Source of the DNA: Daphnia pulex
Taxonomy: Eukaryota > Arthropoda > Branchiopoda > Diplostraca > Daphniidae
NCBI RefSeq assembly: GCF_021134715.1
Contig: NC_060021.1
Location: forward strand, 10,262,501-10,326,500
Reading direction: 5' to 3'
DNA length: 64,000 nt
Of this stretch, positions 27,165 to 39,323 are shown one piece after another. A program made the translations under genes and the position numbers. Numbering within the stretch: the first letter of the stretch is position 1; the number at the start of each line of letters is the position of its first letter. The notes under the pieces are model-generated. The model searched no databases and was not told the DNA's origin. It saw only the letters and a program-made list of their open reading frames with translations.

Positions 27165-27697
27165 AAATGAATGAAGTAAATACTGAAAAAAAATTTACTT
27201 AATGAGCATTCGTTAACATAACGACAAGCAACATACGAGCACGATAATGTAAAAACTGAAAACAATAGGAAACATGAGAAAATGTTCTGATGTGTTGTTC
27301 AATATCAATTATACAGGTAAAAAATTAATGGGAAATTATTAAACTTTTACCTCTTATTAGTTATTACTTAAATTTTTTAGAACCAACCCAGCACAGATAA
27401 AGAGATGTACCTGTTGCGCCACTGAACTCGATAATCAAAAATGGAAGCGCCAAAGGAGGTGGAGCCGTGCAAGGCCAGGGCCATCTGGAATCTTTTCTAT
27501 TATTTTTTTTGCTGTGCCGAAACTTATCACTAGGGGGCTAGGTGTCGCAATAACAAAAGAAAATCAATGTAACCACGTTTGTCTGCTGGATCTTCCCTTT
27601 CATAAATTACTCATAAATTATTCCTAGTCTGTGCCAATTTTAATACTCGATCAATTAAGCCTTTGTTGGCTAGAAGACACCATCTAAGAAAAAAAAA
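27165..27697. promoter_or_regulatory. Intergenic between divergent TTC36 and RBM48
   Basis: Holds the 5' flanks of both divergent genes. No coding segment was recognised. Confidence 0.5.
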
Positions 27698-28919
27698 ATG
27701 GAGAATACTTTTGTTCTTAGCAAACAAATTCACCATGAGAGACAGGAGCTTTGCACAAATCGTCCAAGGTACCGACAAGGGAAGAAACTAACTGCTGTGA
27801 AGGTAAAAGAGATTATAAATATTCATCTCAGTTGTGTGATTTAGTTCATTTTAATTAATCAAAATCTATTCCTGAAGGTATATTCTGTGGTTGATGAGTC
27901 TCAGTATCTGTTGATAGACAGAGTGCCTGCCATAGCTGTAACTGCTGAACTAGAAACACTGTGTCAAGGGTTCGGAAGCATTGAATATCTGAAACATTTA
28001 CCTGAGTATCCCACAGAAAAATTTTGCGAAGTGTTTCAGGTTAAGTTTCATACAATACAGTCAGCCAGATTTGCAAAACGTAAAATGGATGACAGAAATT
28101 TTTATGGAGGAACACTGTAAGTTTTAGCTAATTTTTCAAGTTCAGTCAACATATTTTGCTTAAAGTCTAGTTCAATGGGGAAGATTTAAACCATTTTGTT
28201 ATGGTGCAACACTACTATGGTATCACACAACATGATCACAAGTAACTGAGAAATGTGTGTGATGTGGAAGTGTGTTATAATATAGGCTAGAGTGTAAGTG
28301 TTAACATTTAATACCTCAAGAATAGAACGTGATATTGCGACATACCTAATTAACGCTTCCACGACAATGCATTCTTACATTACTTTTCTTATTAGTAAAT
28401 TCCCTACCACAGCCCATGTTTTAATCGAGCTATCCTCAGAAGAGAGAGTTTTCATATAGTTTGACGATGCCTTCGTATAGTAGTGTTGTGCCTTAACAAA
28501 AGGTTGCTGTAAATCTATTCCACCAAACCAAACTTTTGCCCATTTTTTAACAGAAAAATCTTATTTTTATTACTTTGATATTTAGACATGTTTGTTATGC
28601 ACCAGAGCTCGAGACATTAAATGACACTCGTTCCAAGTTAAACAACAGGAGACAAGAAATCGAGAACAAACTGAAAGCTCCCCAAAATCGAAAACATAAA
28701 CTGTCAGCAACATCAACTTCAGCAGAGCAAGTTCATTGTCCTTCATTAGTGATCGAGGAACCTATATCTGATTCAAATGCTGAGCGCTTTACCACAACCG
28801 AACCTCCAAATTCAGAAGAATCTCAAAAAGTAACTGTGGCGGGAAAGCAACCTCAACCTGTTTATGAACCTCCCAAAAAGCGTATTGTGTATCATGTCTC
28901 TAGTAAGACGCCTCGTTGA
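27698..28919 (+). CDS. RBM48: RNA-binding protein 48
   Basis: Minor-spliceosome factor that acts with ARMC7 in U12-type intron splicing. Three exons: 27698-27802, 27878-28116 and 28586-28919, giving 225 residues. The N-terminus has HERQELCTNRPRYRQGKKLT. An RRM-like fold follows: VYSVVDESQYLLIDRVPAI, then LCQGFGSIEYLKHLPEYPTE and FAKRKMDDRNFYGGTLHVCY. In the RBM48 family this motif order is diagnostic. The C-terminal tail is low complexity and ends with a Lys/Arg-rich YEPPKKRIVYHV segment. The second intron, 469 bp, is long for this window. Identification is firm. Confidence 0.92.
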
Positions 28920-29588
28920 ACGTTTACTGAAGGTAACTTAAAATTTAAAAAACAATATCTCTTCCACTTCCAAATATGTTCCCAACGCTTTTTTCTCCGT
29001 GCAAAAATTTTCCTTTGATAAGAACCTTCTATGTTTCAAACGGTAAACGTTCTACAAAATAATAGAGGAACAAATCATAAAAGACTTTTTTGAACTCTTC
29101 CAATGACCATCGCAGACGAGCAGTTTTCTACCTGACCTTTCTCAATCTATAAGTCATTGAACTCTATTCACCTTTCGCCTAAGTCCTCAACAAAAAATCC
29201 TGTGAGGCGCCATCAGGTCATCTCAGGTCGTTGCTTCGACCAATCAGAAAAACGCAAAGAAACGAGAGAAGGAAATGAAAAGATGTACCAGGGATCTTCA
29301 TGGCTTTCCTTTATAAGACATTTTCCAACTGTGATCCGCAGTTGGAGTTGAGCCACTGGATCAACCACGTCCGTAGTAAGTTCCCTACATCAACTCAACT
29401 TCTTAAATAATTGGTCAAGACTCGCAAAAAACAAATTTGAATACTGTTGACGTTGTATTTGGCATACCAACTGCTCTCAGGTATTTGTTACTGTTAACAA
29501 ACTAAAGTTTTTTTTTATTTGATTAACAATATTTAAAGTATTTAACAGAGAATGTTTGTTATAATGTTAATGTGTTTGCAATTAATAG
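28920..29588. other. Intergenic, RBM48 to secreted-protein gene
   Basis: 3' flank of RBM48 and upstream flank of the next gene. A TTTATAAG sequence at 29309-29316 could be a TATA box for a 5' UTR exon joined at the acceptor just before 29589; this is inference. No coding segment was recognised. Confidence 0.4.
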
Positions 29589-30963
29589 ATGAAGCCGAAT
29601 TCCATCATAGCGACTTCATGGGTGCTTGTGCTCTTTCTCTGCACTAGCCAGAAATTTGTTTCCGTTGTTCTTAGTGAGGATTCTGCGGTCAGCATGTTGG
29701 ACAACTATGTACATCTAGCACGAGACCAAGGAAATAATCGGACAAACAATGTCGAAACCATTTTTACTGCCATCGGTATCGCGGCTTCCCTGATCACCAT
29801 CGCGGAAGTAATCAACCGTCGGATTTTGCCACAACCGACGACACTGTTGGACACACTCGACGTTGTCCGGCGATTAGAAGACCTCGTCATTCCCGATGAC
29901 GGCCGCCAATACAAGGATGCAGAAGACACAATTTTGAGAGGTTTGTACGATATGAGTGTGATGACGACCAACAACTCATCCGAGTTCCAGACACTGTGGT
30001 GGCTTGATCGAGCCCGCTATTTGGATGGAGAAATTATTCTTCTTATGGAAGGTTTACTCGGCCAACAGGTCGCTGGCTCAGATTTAATGGACAACATCCA
30101 AGATAATCTAAAGGTAGATAATCAATTGAGTTTTCTGTTAAATGTGTAGTACAATCAAAAATGACATTTTAAATTTCAATAGTGCGATGCCATCCAGATT
30201 TCGGAAAAACTGAAGCGATACAACGATCTTATTGAAAGCGGATCGATTGCTTTTAATTACTTCTCTGGACTAGGGAATATGCCTGCACAGTAAGATAGAT
30301 TTTTCATGCACCATCCTTTAACAAAAAGGGCTTAAGTAATAAATTAACTATTAATGACTAATCAGGGAAGTGAGTCGGAGAAAGGCCGCCATGCGAGAAC
30401 GCAACATAAAAATACTGGCACGTAACGAACAGCTGATTGGAGAGTGTTTCCAACGTCAATTAAGCCAAGTCCGAAGTGAATCAATGTCTACAGAAGAAGT
30501 TTCCGAGCAAGTGGCGCAAGTGATATCTACCCGTTATCCATTGCCAACACGATGGATCGTCGCTGTCTACACGGACGACCGAGATTCAGTCTCACGCGCC
30601 GCTATCAAACCAATCAAACCTAAACTTTCAGCGAACTTCAACATCAAAAACGTCAACGGTTTTCACGTCGCTTTATTCCCGTTCCTGGAAGGGAAAATGC
30701 CCCACATCATCGACGGCCGGCGTGTGGACGAATTCTGTGCTCGACCCGTTAAAGGCGCTGGACAAATGCCGACATGTGACGTTGGCAGCACCGACGGAGA
30801 ATACGTCTACGATGAACTGAGACGACTAGGTATTGTTCCTGATCCCCTCGATCTAATTGTTGTTCCTACTGAAGGACAACTTAGCGTCAGGACAGTTCCT
30901 CTTGGCAGTTTACCGCCGTTCTTCGCTAAAAACTATCCCGATTTCAATATTATCGTGTTTTAA
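29589..30963 (+). CDS. Secreted or membrane-anchored protein of unknown family
   Basis: I do not recognise the family. Three exons (29589-30113, 30183-30289, 30366-30963) give 409 residues. The N-terminus has a likely signal peptide with hydrophobic core SWVLVLFLCTSQKFVSVVLS. A second hydrophobic stretch (VETIFTAIGIAASLITIAEV) begins near residue 55 and may be a membrane segment or amphipathic helix. Potential N-glycosylation sites occur (NRT, NSS). The middle is mostly helical and charged. The C-terminal 130 residues look like a compact beta-rich domain (FNIKNVNGFHVALFPFLEGK, PLGSLPPFFAKNYPDFNIIV). Few cysteines are present. A lineage-restricted protein is plausible. Codon use and splice sites look normal. 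Confidence 0.8.
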
Positions 30964-31259
30964 TTCGACAGTTACAAAATAGATTGCGAATTGTTTTATG
31001 GGGAGGATAAAGGTGAAGACTAATGATGACTGATGATTCTAAATAAATTAATAGGTCCTACCATACTATATACATTTCAAATGGCAATTGTATTTGATGA
31101 GAAAAAAATCATTTGAAATCTAAAATTTCAAGGTTTGATTAGAATCTTACTTTTTATGAGCAGTCGTTAGTCTTCATTGCAATTTAATAAAACCGATTTT
31201 TGTTTGGTAAATTGATCTGTGTCTGCTGCAAAAACTTTGGCCATCCATCTTTCTTGTAT

Positions 31260-33111
31260 TCAATTACTTGAATCTGGAATTTTAATTTTGTGATAGGTTA
31301 AGTTTAAATTCTGTCCGAATAATTCCTTGTGTATTTGTATCTTGGACACCTTTTTACTGGTTGAGTTGACAACTAATTTACAGTCAGTATCGGTTGTGGA
31401 GCTCGGTGACAACCAAGAAAACCCTTGAAGGACTGCGTTTAAATTGGATTTGCCGATGAAAACCGGCGTCCAGGTCTGATTTTGTTTAAGGATGTAGTAA
31501 AAGTTGATTAGAGGAATATTATTTTGATTAAGTGCTACTGCTACAGTAACACGATATCGATAACCCGAATCAAAAAATAGGTTATACCAAATAATACCTC
31601 GGTCGACCAAATGTTAATATATTGATTGTGTTCCGCTGATGCCAGGTACTGTCCATGGGCTGAAAATGAGAGTGCAGTTACATGTCCATCAATATTTAAT
31701 TTCTTTTTTTCCGCGAAATTATCTAACGGATTCCACATCACAATGGACCCATCTTTTAGTCCACTAATTGGAAACCCAAATTTATTATTTTTAATGTGTT
31801 AAAAAGCGTTAAAACTATAAATGGAGTGATATAAGATCATTTGCAACTGTTTTTAAATAATCCTACCAAGCGAAATTTAAATTTTCTTGCATTTTCCTAG
31901 TATCCTCAAGTCCGTCTCCTATTTTCCCGTCCGGCCTCCAAGCCAATGTGTAGCAATAGGAATCAAACCTTTGGCTGTGTATGGGCTTGTTCGTGGTTAA
32001 GGACCAAACCTGTGAAAACCAGGCAGGAACACAGGCAGCTAATTTCGCTAATTTGTACAGGGAATGTCTAATGAACAAACAATACCTTGATCGTTTTGTC
32101 ATATGAACTGGATGCCAAATATTGAATTCTTTCATTCCAAATCAAGGAGGTTATGCCATCCTGTTTCAAAAATAATTAGTCGGTTGAATTTACAACAAGA
32201 ACAAATTACTCACGTTGTGTTTGAATTGTTGTATGACTCGACTCCTTGCTGATTCACATTCATCAATTTCAGTAATCTCAATAAGGCCATTGGAAAAACC
32301 GAGAGCTACGACGTTTTTTGCGATCCATTCCACCAGGGTTATTCTCTTATATTCAACGCTAGAAACCCATTTGATTTGTCTGTTGCAATCTTTGTTTGAT
32401 TCCTCAATTGTGCAGTAAAGATTTGACTTTGAGTGAAGCCTTATGTAAGAATGCCATATCAGCAATTTTGTTTGACCCTGGAATAAGCAGATCTTTAGAG
32501 GGGGGGTCATCTGGAGAAAAATTGTATCTTAGCATCTGGTAGGACGTCGAAACTTACACTTTGAATAGTAGCCAAAACATCATGTTCAAATGGATTCCAT
32601 TTAATATCATGAACCCCATTTAAATGGCGATTCATTTGGAAAACGATATCGACGTTTGGGTAATTCCAGACAATGACATCGCCGTCTTCGCATCCGATAG
32701 CCAGTTGGGTCCCACTTATCTTTTTAAAAAGAACAGAAGATCAGAAGAAGTTGATGAAAATTCCATCAAAATAATTCATTTTTCTTACATTCCATTCAAG
32801 TGCAGTAATTCGCTTGTTTAGACTTGGGCCAAATTTCATTTGTTTTTCCCTCCAATGTAAAAAAGGGAAGGACGCATTAGTTGTCTTAAATAAAACTATT
32901 TGACAAGAACCGCAGGCTAGAATTGGCATAGTTGGATGGAAACGGGATATCCAACGTTGTTGCTTTTTAGTTGTTATCACCACTGCCCTGTGAGTTTCCA
33001 TGAATTGAACTGCGTGCGTAATCAATAAGAAAAATTTTGTAAAAAAGAATAGTAAAATATTTGTTGTGATTCAAACAACAAATACGTACGTGGAGCTGGG
33101 AATAGTGGCAT
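31260..33111 (-). CDS. Divergent TBL1-like WD40-repeat protein
   Basis: Beta-propeller protein, probably a scaffold. Eight exons can be joined in phase: 33111-33090, 33009-32789, 32719-32558, 32477-32214, 32160-32086, 32009-31867, 31763-31588 and 31540-31260, for 447 residues. At least six WD40 units are seen, including ITALEWNISGTQLAIGCEDG..VIVW, DGITSLIWN..LASSSYDKTIKVW and VTALSFSAHGQYLASAEHNQ..NIW. The order and the YTLAWRPDGK unit resemble TBL1X/ebi, but the N-terminal LisH/F-box-like part is absent. The fourth exon may instead start at 32510, adding 11 residues in frame. The last exon encodes a C-terminal extension unlike WD40 repeats, after an unusually short 47-bp intron; that join is the weakest part. 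Confidence 0.65.
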
Positions 33112-36100
33112 TTCTGTCAAAGCGAACAAATTTTTTTACTCAATGTTTATAATGCGCTTCTATTAACAGCACTATTTTTCTTTAAATGAAGTCTCCCCTT
33201 TAGCCTTTATACATACATTTCATATAGGACGTAATCAAAAGGATGTAACAAGCATCCGGTTAAGGATATGAAAGGAACCAGATCTTTACCGCAAAATAGG
33301 CGTTATTTGAATCTTTGAATTATGCTTATCGGTACTGTGCTGAGAAGGTAGAAACCATTGGTAATATTCTGAGCTTCGTAAAAGGGCAACATCGCTTCCC
33401 ATTTCTCACGGAAGTTCGTCTGCACTGTGCAAGTCTGGCAGTGGCAGAAGTTGTTATACAATACCACATCGCAGTTTGGTGACGATGACATCATCGGCAT
33501 ATTGTTTCAAAGTTTCAATCATAGAATTGTTCAATTGTAGTGACAAGTGCACAATAATGAGTCCGTTAACTCTAAAGTTTGCTTATATTTTCTCGATTGT
33601 CTAACTTGTGTTACCAACGGGTGGCCCGTTACCGGCTAACGTGGTCGAAACAAAGCTGTCAATCAAGGGGTATTTGAAGAAATGAATGGTTGTTGATGAG
33701 AACATCTACGAGTCATTTGCCCATGAAACGGATTCTGGCCGAAAGGCGAATGTCGGGTATGGGGCCCTTACGTCAGTAATTCGTGCTGTACCAAACACAA
33801 ACAAAAGTGAAAAGCACCGTGAACCTTGGAATGTGGATTGTGGTCGGTGAGAAATTGACGGTGGTAAAGAAACTTTTGCCGGGGATCATAAGGAGTATTA
33901 TTACTCGAGCAGCCCCATCAATTCCAATAGTTGCTTGAAGATTTGGGCAAGACAAAATTTGAAAAGCCCTTTGTCTTCTGCAATTCAACTTGAGGCAGGT
34001 GGCTACCATGTTACAGTTGGAAAACAAGCATATAATTAAATCATCTTGCTTTTGTCATCCAACACACTAATGATTATTACATTTTAGGCCAAAACAAATC
34101 CTGTCTGGATCTTGACGTAGAAATTGATAGAGATACTTTTCAGACTGTCGTCAAAGTTGAGAAAGAAGAAGACGAACATAATCTACCCTCTGCAACATTG
34201 GCATTATACTGGCCCACTTTCACGTTGATTTACCATAATGGTCTGGTGGAGTAACCATCAGTGGGAAAGCAGTGGTCCCAAAATATTAGAATCCCAGTCT
34301 CCTTTACTAGCCAACGTCATTTTCAATTTGGTGATGGAATACCGGGACAAAACGTACGTTAATCAGCAAACGAGTAATGTAATAACGCTCAATATTAGGA
34401 GGTTGCTACACCTTTAGTCAATATACCCAAAATATCTCACGGAATGACGACAAAACTGAAATTTATGGCCCCAATCCAGGTCAACCAACTTCTGAAGCTT
34501 AGCCATTTTATGATCGTGCCCAGCCCAAGAAAATCCCCCAGTCGACGCCAACTCCAACGCAACCTGCTGCAGCCAGCACTGGAAACTCAACTTTCTTCGG
34601 CTGTTGCATACCCACAAGAGCTCCTGACCGTTCCTCAAGTCTGTGGCTGTAACGGAAGTCCGCAACTTTTATAAGACCATCAAGATTACAAAGAGTTGTT
34701 GCCGACGACTTGGTGAGTTTGTTGGCGACATCATCAAGATTTCGCGTTTTCATTTAACAAAAGTTGGTAAGGGTAAAGTGCTCACGCGTATAAGAGACAC
34801 ATTGTAAAAGAATTTTGTGCTACTTAACGAAAGTCATCATCGTCTGCTTTTGTGCATCGCTTTGCTTGATGATTGGGTGAAGTCATTGGCTTCATGGCAT
34901 GTCGTTGGTCTCTTCGAATATCTTTTTAAACTTTTTTGCGCGCATTCTTTATTATAATATTTGAAATTTAACATGTGTCAGCTGCAGCAGTGTTTACGAA
35001 GTATTTGTTGTTTTAATATTTTCAAGTGAAACATTGCCTCTAGATGAAGAGGAATTTAATTCTAGTAAATAATAAAAATCGTTTATTCAATAATAATTAT
35101 TTAGGAAGCTTCCCATAATCATGCCATAATAATCGTTTCTTTTATTCTATGTAGGTTCCAGACCTACAGCATTCTGTTGTTTAAGTTGGCGTGGGGAAGT
35201 ACCAGTGGTGAAGTCAGAAATGGAAACAGGTATGGGCCCGACGGGCATTGCTTTAATCCTCGTGTCTCTTTTACACTCTTAATTTCTGGTTTGTTTGGTT
35301 TTGTGTGATTGTGTGAAATAGAGAGGGTATATAAAACATTTTGGTATGGGAAAAAAAGTGCTTTTGGCTTATTTTAGTAGAAGTTCTACATAACAAGACA
35401 TTTGGTCATGTGGGGTTTGTGTTATTTGTTGATTTAGTAAAATGTGTGCGGGTCATGCACGTCACCATGGTGCTGCCAAACTGAAGTTATCTTCTGCAGA
35501 ATTCTCTTGAATAGAAAAACCCATGAAGCGTTTTTGGCTCTTAACCAGCATTTAACTGTGTGTAAGGCCTTTTTAGTTTTTACATGCTAAGTCATTTCTT
35601 CAATCATTCTTCATCTCATTTCTCCAATGTCAATTGCTATTTATTAAGTTAGTTTTAAGCCTAAACCATTTGGTATTCATTTTGATATTGGTTGTTGACT
35701 TGTTGTAGACCTATTCCAATCCCCAGCAACGTCAACCTGCAGAAGGAAGGGTTCACATTTGAAGGTCACGGAGATTATTACGTAAAACGTCTCATGCAGT
35801 GGTGTAGAGGTTGGGTGATAAGGGGGCGTGTTTCATCATTATCAAGCAGGTACAATACCCGCAAGGCTTAAGAGGTTAGGATGCGAAAAAAATCGTTTAA
35901 AAGGAGAGAGAAAAGGCGATGGAAATCAGTCGAGTGAGAATCTCCGACACGGCAACAACCGCTGCCCACTATTTGTCACCAACTTCCTTTTTCATTGTAT
36001 TGAACCAGTTCAAGCAGAGGTAAATATTAATTATTTTTGTCGTGAATCAATTCTATCTCGTGTCTAGTTGTTAATTTGATATGACCAGTTTTAATTGAAA

Positions 36101-36127
36101 GTTTATTTTCGAATTGTTTATTGTATA
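33112..36127. other. Intergenic, 3 kb, no intact gene
   Basis: Several short open frames occur on both strands (for example 33303-33500 minus, 33773-34027 minus, 34414-34665 minus). None shows a recognisable domain, and no convincing splice chain joined them. They may be decayed exons, but I cannot name a parent gene. Confidence 0.4.
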
Positions 36128-36860
36128 GTTAACTATGGCTTTATGCTGCTTTTTGGTTTTGCATCGTTGATGGCTGTGTCCAACACAAGTGTACCGATGT
36201 CTCGTGGGTATGGCGGATAGCAAACCGCAACGCCGCTGCCTTACTACACAACAACAACATTACACACAGCACCAGTTATTAGTGATTATTAATGTTGAAA
36301 CTAATTGTTTAGTTAACCATAGCGTCGTGCTGCTGTTGGGTGTTGTATGGTTGATGGCTGGGAAGACCACTGGTGTACCGATGTCTCCTTGGTAAGATGA
36401 TATCAAACTACAACGCCGTTGCCTTACTTCACAGCAACAACTTACGTTATTACCAGTTACTACACCGAGGCCCTCAAGTACTACACCATCAAGGCACCGT
36501 AGTATTATGCCATAACTAACGTGGCCCCGAAGTATTACTCTGCCCCGAGTTACACCACCAAGGTACCGGAGTACTACACGAATAATGCTGCCCCAACCTA
36601 CTACACCGAGGTTCCCAAGTACTGCTCTGTCCTCAGCTACTTACTACACCGATGACTAGAGTAGTACTACTCTTTTCCCAGCTACTACAACGAGGCTCCA
36701 GCTGATTACTAAACCAAAACGGTTGCAAACTACACCAAAGCGCCCAAGAAATACTCTGCCCCGATCTACACAACCACAACTTAGGCGGTCAAGTATTACG
36801 CAGCCCTAACTTACTACACCTTAGAAGCTGTGTTTTCATCCAGCATTTACATTGAAACTA
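36128..36860 (+). pseudogene. Wrecked Tyr/Thr-rich secreted-protein gene with duplicated 5' part
   Basis: The region from about 36440 reads as degenerate YYTEAPKYYT-type repeats (for example YYTEALKYYT, APKYYSAPSY, TTKVPEYYTN, APTYYTEVPKY). Stops interrupt it (TAG after IKAP, TGA further on). Upstream lie two related 150-bp copies, 36128-36280 and 36312-36460. Both carry a signal-peptide-like piece (FMLLFGFASLMAVS in the first) followed by a PLPYYTTT-type segment, each with its own breaks. Proteins with such repeats are secreted, cuticle- or matrix-like, and I associate them with Daphnia. This copy cannot make a full product in any frame. Confidence 0.7.
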
Positions 36861-38103
36861 AAGATAATTAATGATTTCACTTCATTTTGGTTCTAGTTTA
36901 CTGTTCTGATAGTTGCGGTCATGAGGTTTGTTATTGCATCATATGTTGGTGAAAGATTTATGAGCATCAAATTTAATTCTGCCTGTTAATTGGTGCTGGG
37001 ATAGTCAATTGTGTTTTAAAAGTTGCATTCAGTATTTTGTTCAATTGGCATTTCGTCTATATAGTTCGAATGCTAAGATTTAAGAAGGAAGGAGGAGGAA
37101 GTTGGGGAGGGGAAGAAAAATTATTTTCACATGTCAAATGCAGATTAATGGAAAAACATTAATTAAATATTCGCTAACACAGTATATTTTATTCAATGTC
37201 TATGTTTACTATGTAAAAAGAACTTCATTAATGACATTAGTAAAAACTAAAATTATAAATATGACAAATAAAATTATCCATCACAATACACCGCAATACC
37301 CTATCTATCTTACATTTCCCTTAATTAATTAAAACTTAATCAAATGATACTCACCACAATTGTTCTGCACTATCTTGCAATTGTCTTCAAAATAAATAAC
37401 AGCAAAATTTTGGATCTGGGAAATGTAGCAATATTTTAGAGATTAACTATGACTTGAATGCAAAATGTTAATTGGAAATGTTGTACATTAAATGCCACAG
37501 TTATAATTTTTTAATCCTGGACAAAAAAAGTATACCTTGCAAATGCAGACTATTTAATTTAGGGAAAACATAGCTTGCATAATTGAATTGTCCCGTTTGA
37601 TCTCTTTTTACACAAGCACTAAGGCTGTGCACACCTAGGTCAACTACAGCTGAAATCTTCTGAAAACATTGAGCCAAGAATGCAATAAGAAACATTAGCT
37701 ATATTTTGTGTTATTTGAAACCAGTTAAACTTACCTCGAAATCCTAATCTGAATTTGTTTTTATTTTGTAAAGTAACTTATGATGGTTAGTTGAGTACTG
37801 TGTAACTTAGGAGCAGACGAAGTTTCCCCAAAGAAATCTATTTAGTAGGGCTTTAGCCCAGACAACCTGTCACATTCCAATGCTGCTCTCCGATTATCAA
37901 TGGCTGTCGTAACCTACAGAAAAAAAGAAAGATTTATCGTAAGTAAGACAAAGTGCAGAATTACAGGAATAAAGCTAAAGGGGTGATTATTAATTTAATT
38001 AGATGTCCAGTTCCTAGAGTGAGGATTGAATGAGCCAGTTACATAATGTTGTTGTCAGATAGGATAGTGTGGAAAGAATTTTTCATCTTCACCATCATTT
38101 TAG
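36861..38103. other. AT-rich intergenic
   Basis: No coding segment was recognised. It may include upstream exons of the plus-strand spliced transcript proposed next to it, but none was resolved. Confidence 0.4.
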
Positions 38104-38662
38104 AGATTTACTTAACATTTGCTGTTGCCTTGAAGTATGCTACGGTGAATAGAAAAGCATTCTGAATATTCCTGGCAGGCACTGTCCAAGCACTGTTGCC
38201 CAGGTGCTGAAACATCTGGAATCACTTGCAGACAAGGCACATGAACCCATATTACTGCCTTGTCTTCAGTGTAGAAGTTGGACTGGTGAAGTTGTGTGGT
38301 TGTTGAAGTGTGTAGAAGTTGGACTGGCGTCTATCATCACCTTAGGATTTCGTCTGTTGTGATGCTATGTGGTGGCTTGTTGGTGAAATTTTGCAAGGAG
38401 AACGTTACGTGAGTTTTAGTATCAAAGTTATTTGTTACCTTTGTTTGTCAATTCTTTCAATTGAGTGTCACCGAGCTACAGCGGACATTTTTTCATGTTT
38501 ACTTTTAAACGTTTCTTCTTTCTGACGCTAGACGGCATAGCCTTTGATCATTTTTACCTGTCAGAATCAGTTTAGTTACGTTTACTTTGCACATCTCTGT
38601 AGAGATTTCTCAATGCTATTTCAACAAAATTTTGGGTGATAACTGGCAGGTTTTGTTTCAGC

Positions 38663-39051
38663 AACAAAGCTCACTTGTTTGATTTTTAATAATGAGTTTT
38701 TTTTTCTACTTCCGGTTTTATCTTTTCTATCAGTAGTTCAGTAAATATTCATTCGACGTAAAAACTAACAACATATTCGTGATCCTCGTAAAATTTGAGG
38801 TAAAGTTCATGTTTTGTTTTGTACGTTTTCGTACTTCCGGTTTTGAAAATTTTCCTGGACTATAGTTCAGGAAAATTCTCGATTTTGGCCAAAATCTGGA
38901 TTTCGTTTAAATCACATCTAATCGACCCCAAATTTCACGTAGATCACGAATATTTGGTTTATTTGGTCGGCAGCTCAATGGTTGAGGCGCTATCGCTTAC
39001 TTCCGGTATACTTCCGGAAAATTTGCATAAAACTAGCAAGTGAGCTTTGTT
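38663..39051. mobile_element. 389-bp fold-back element (MITE-like)
   Basis: Perfect 15-bp inverted repeats bound it: AACAAAGCTCACTTG at 38663-38677 and its complement at 39037-39051. A second, inner inverted pair (38773-38800 and 38926-38953) matches at 24 of 28 positions. ACTTCCGG motifs recur at 38708, about 38834 and about 39000. It has no coding capacity. No clear target-site duplication was found at the ends, so the class is uncertain. Confidence 0.6.
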
Positions 39052-39273
39052 CTCTGCACAATTCTAAAGACTCCTTGCCCAGTTTAAGCAAACAGAAATG
39101 GTCTTTTTGATTACTTTTGTGACTTTAGTGACTATCTAAAGCCGGTCAGTTTTGGACGTGTCTAATAGATGGCGTGAAGGATATAGTGTTGTCAGTTGTC
39201 AGACAGATGTGGGCTTATGGGACTCGGCGACTCGTTGTCTAAATCTATTTTCAGCTACAGCTATTTTCTTCGA

Positions 39274-39323
39274 AAGTTACAAATGAACACATAGGTTAAT
39301 TCGAGTGATTTCATTTGTAACTT
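39274..39323. repeat. Hairpin with 14-bp perfect arms
   Basis: AAGTTACAAATGAA at 39274-39287 is complementary to 39310-39323 across a 22-nt loop. It falls inside a proposed exon of the plus-strand non-coding transcript. Confidence 0.8.

Noticed and set aside
33303-34665. Scattered minus-strand frames, one with a CLKLNC motif recalling integrin alpha chains
   Set aside because: The motif is too short, no flanking integrin features were found and the pieces could not be spliced together.
35155-36067. Possible coding exon around 35700-36020
   Set aside because: All frames break quickly and no splice chain with matching phase was found.
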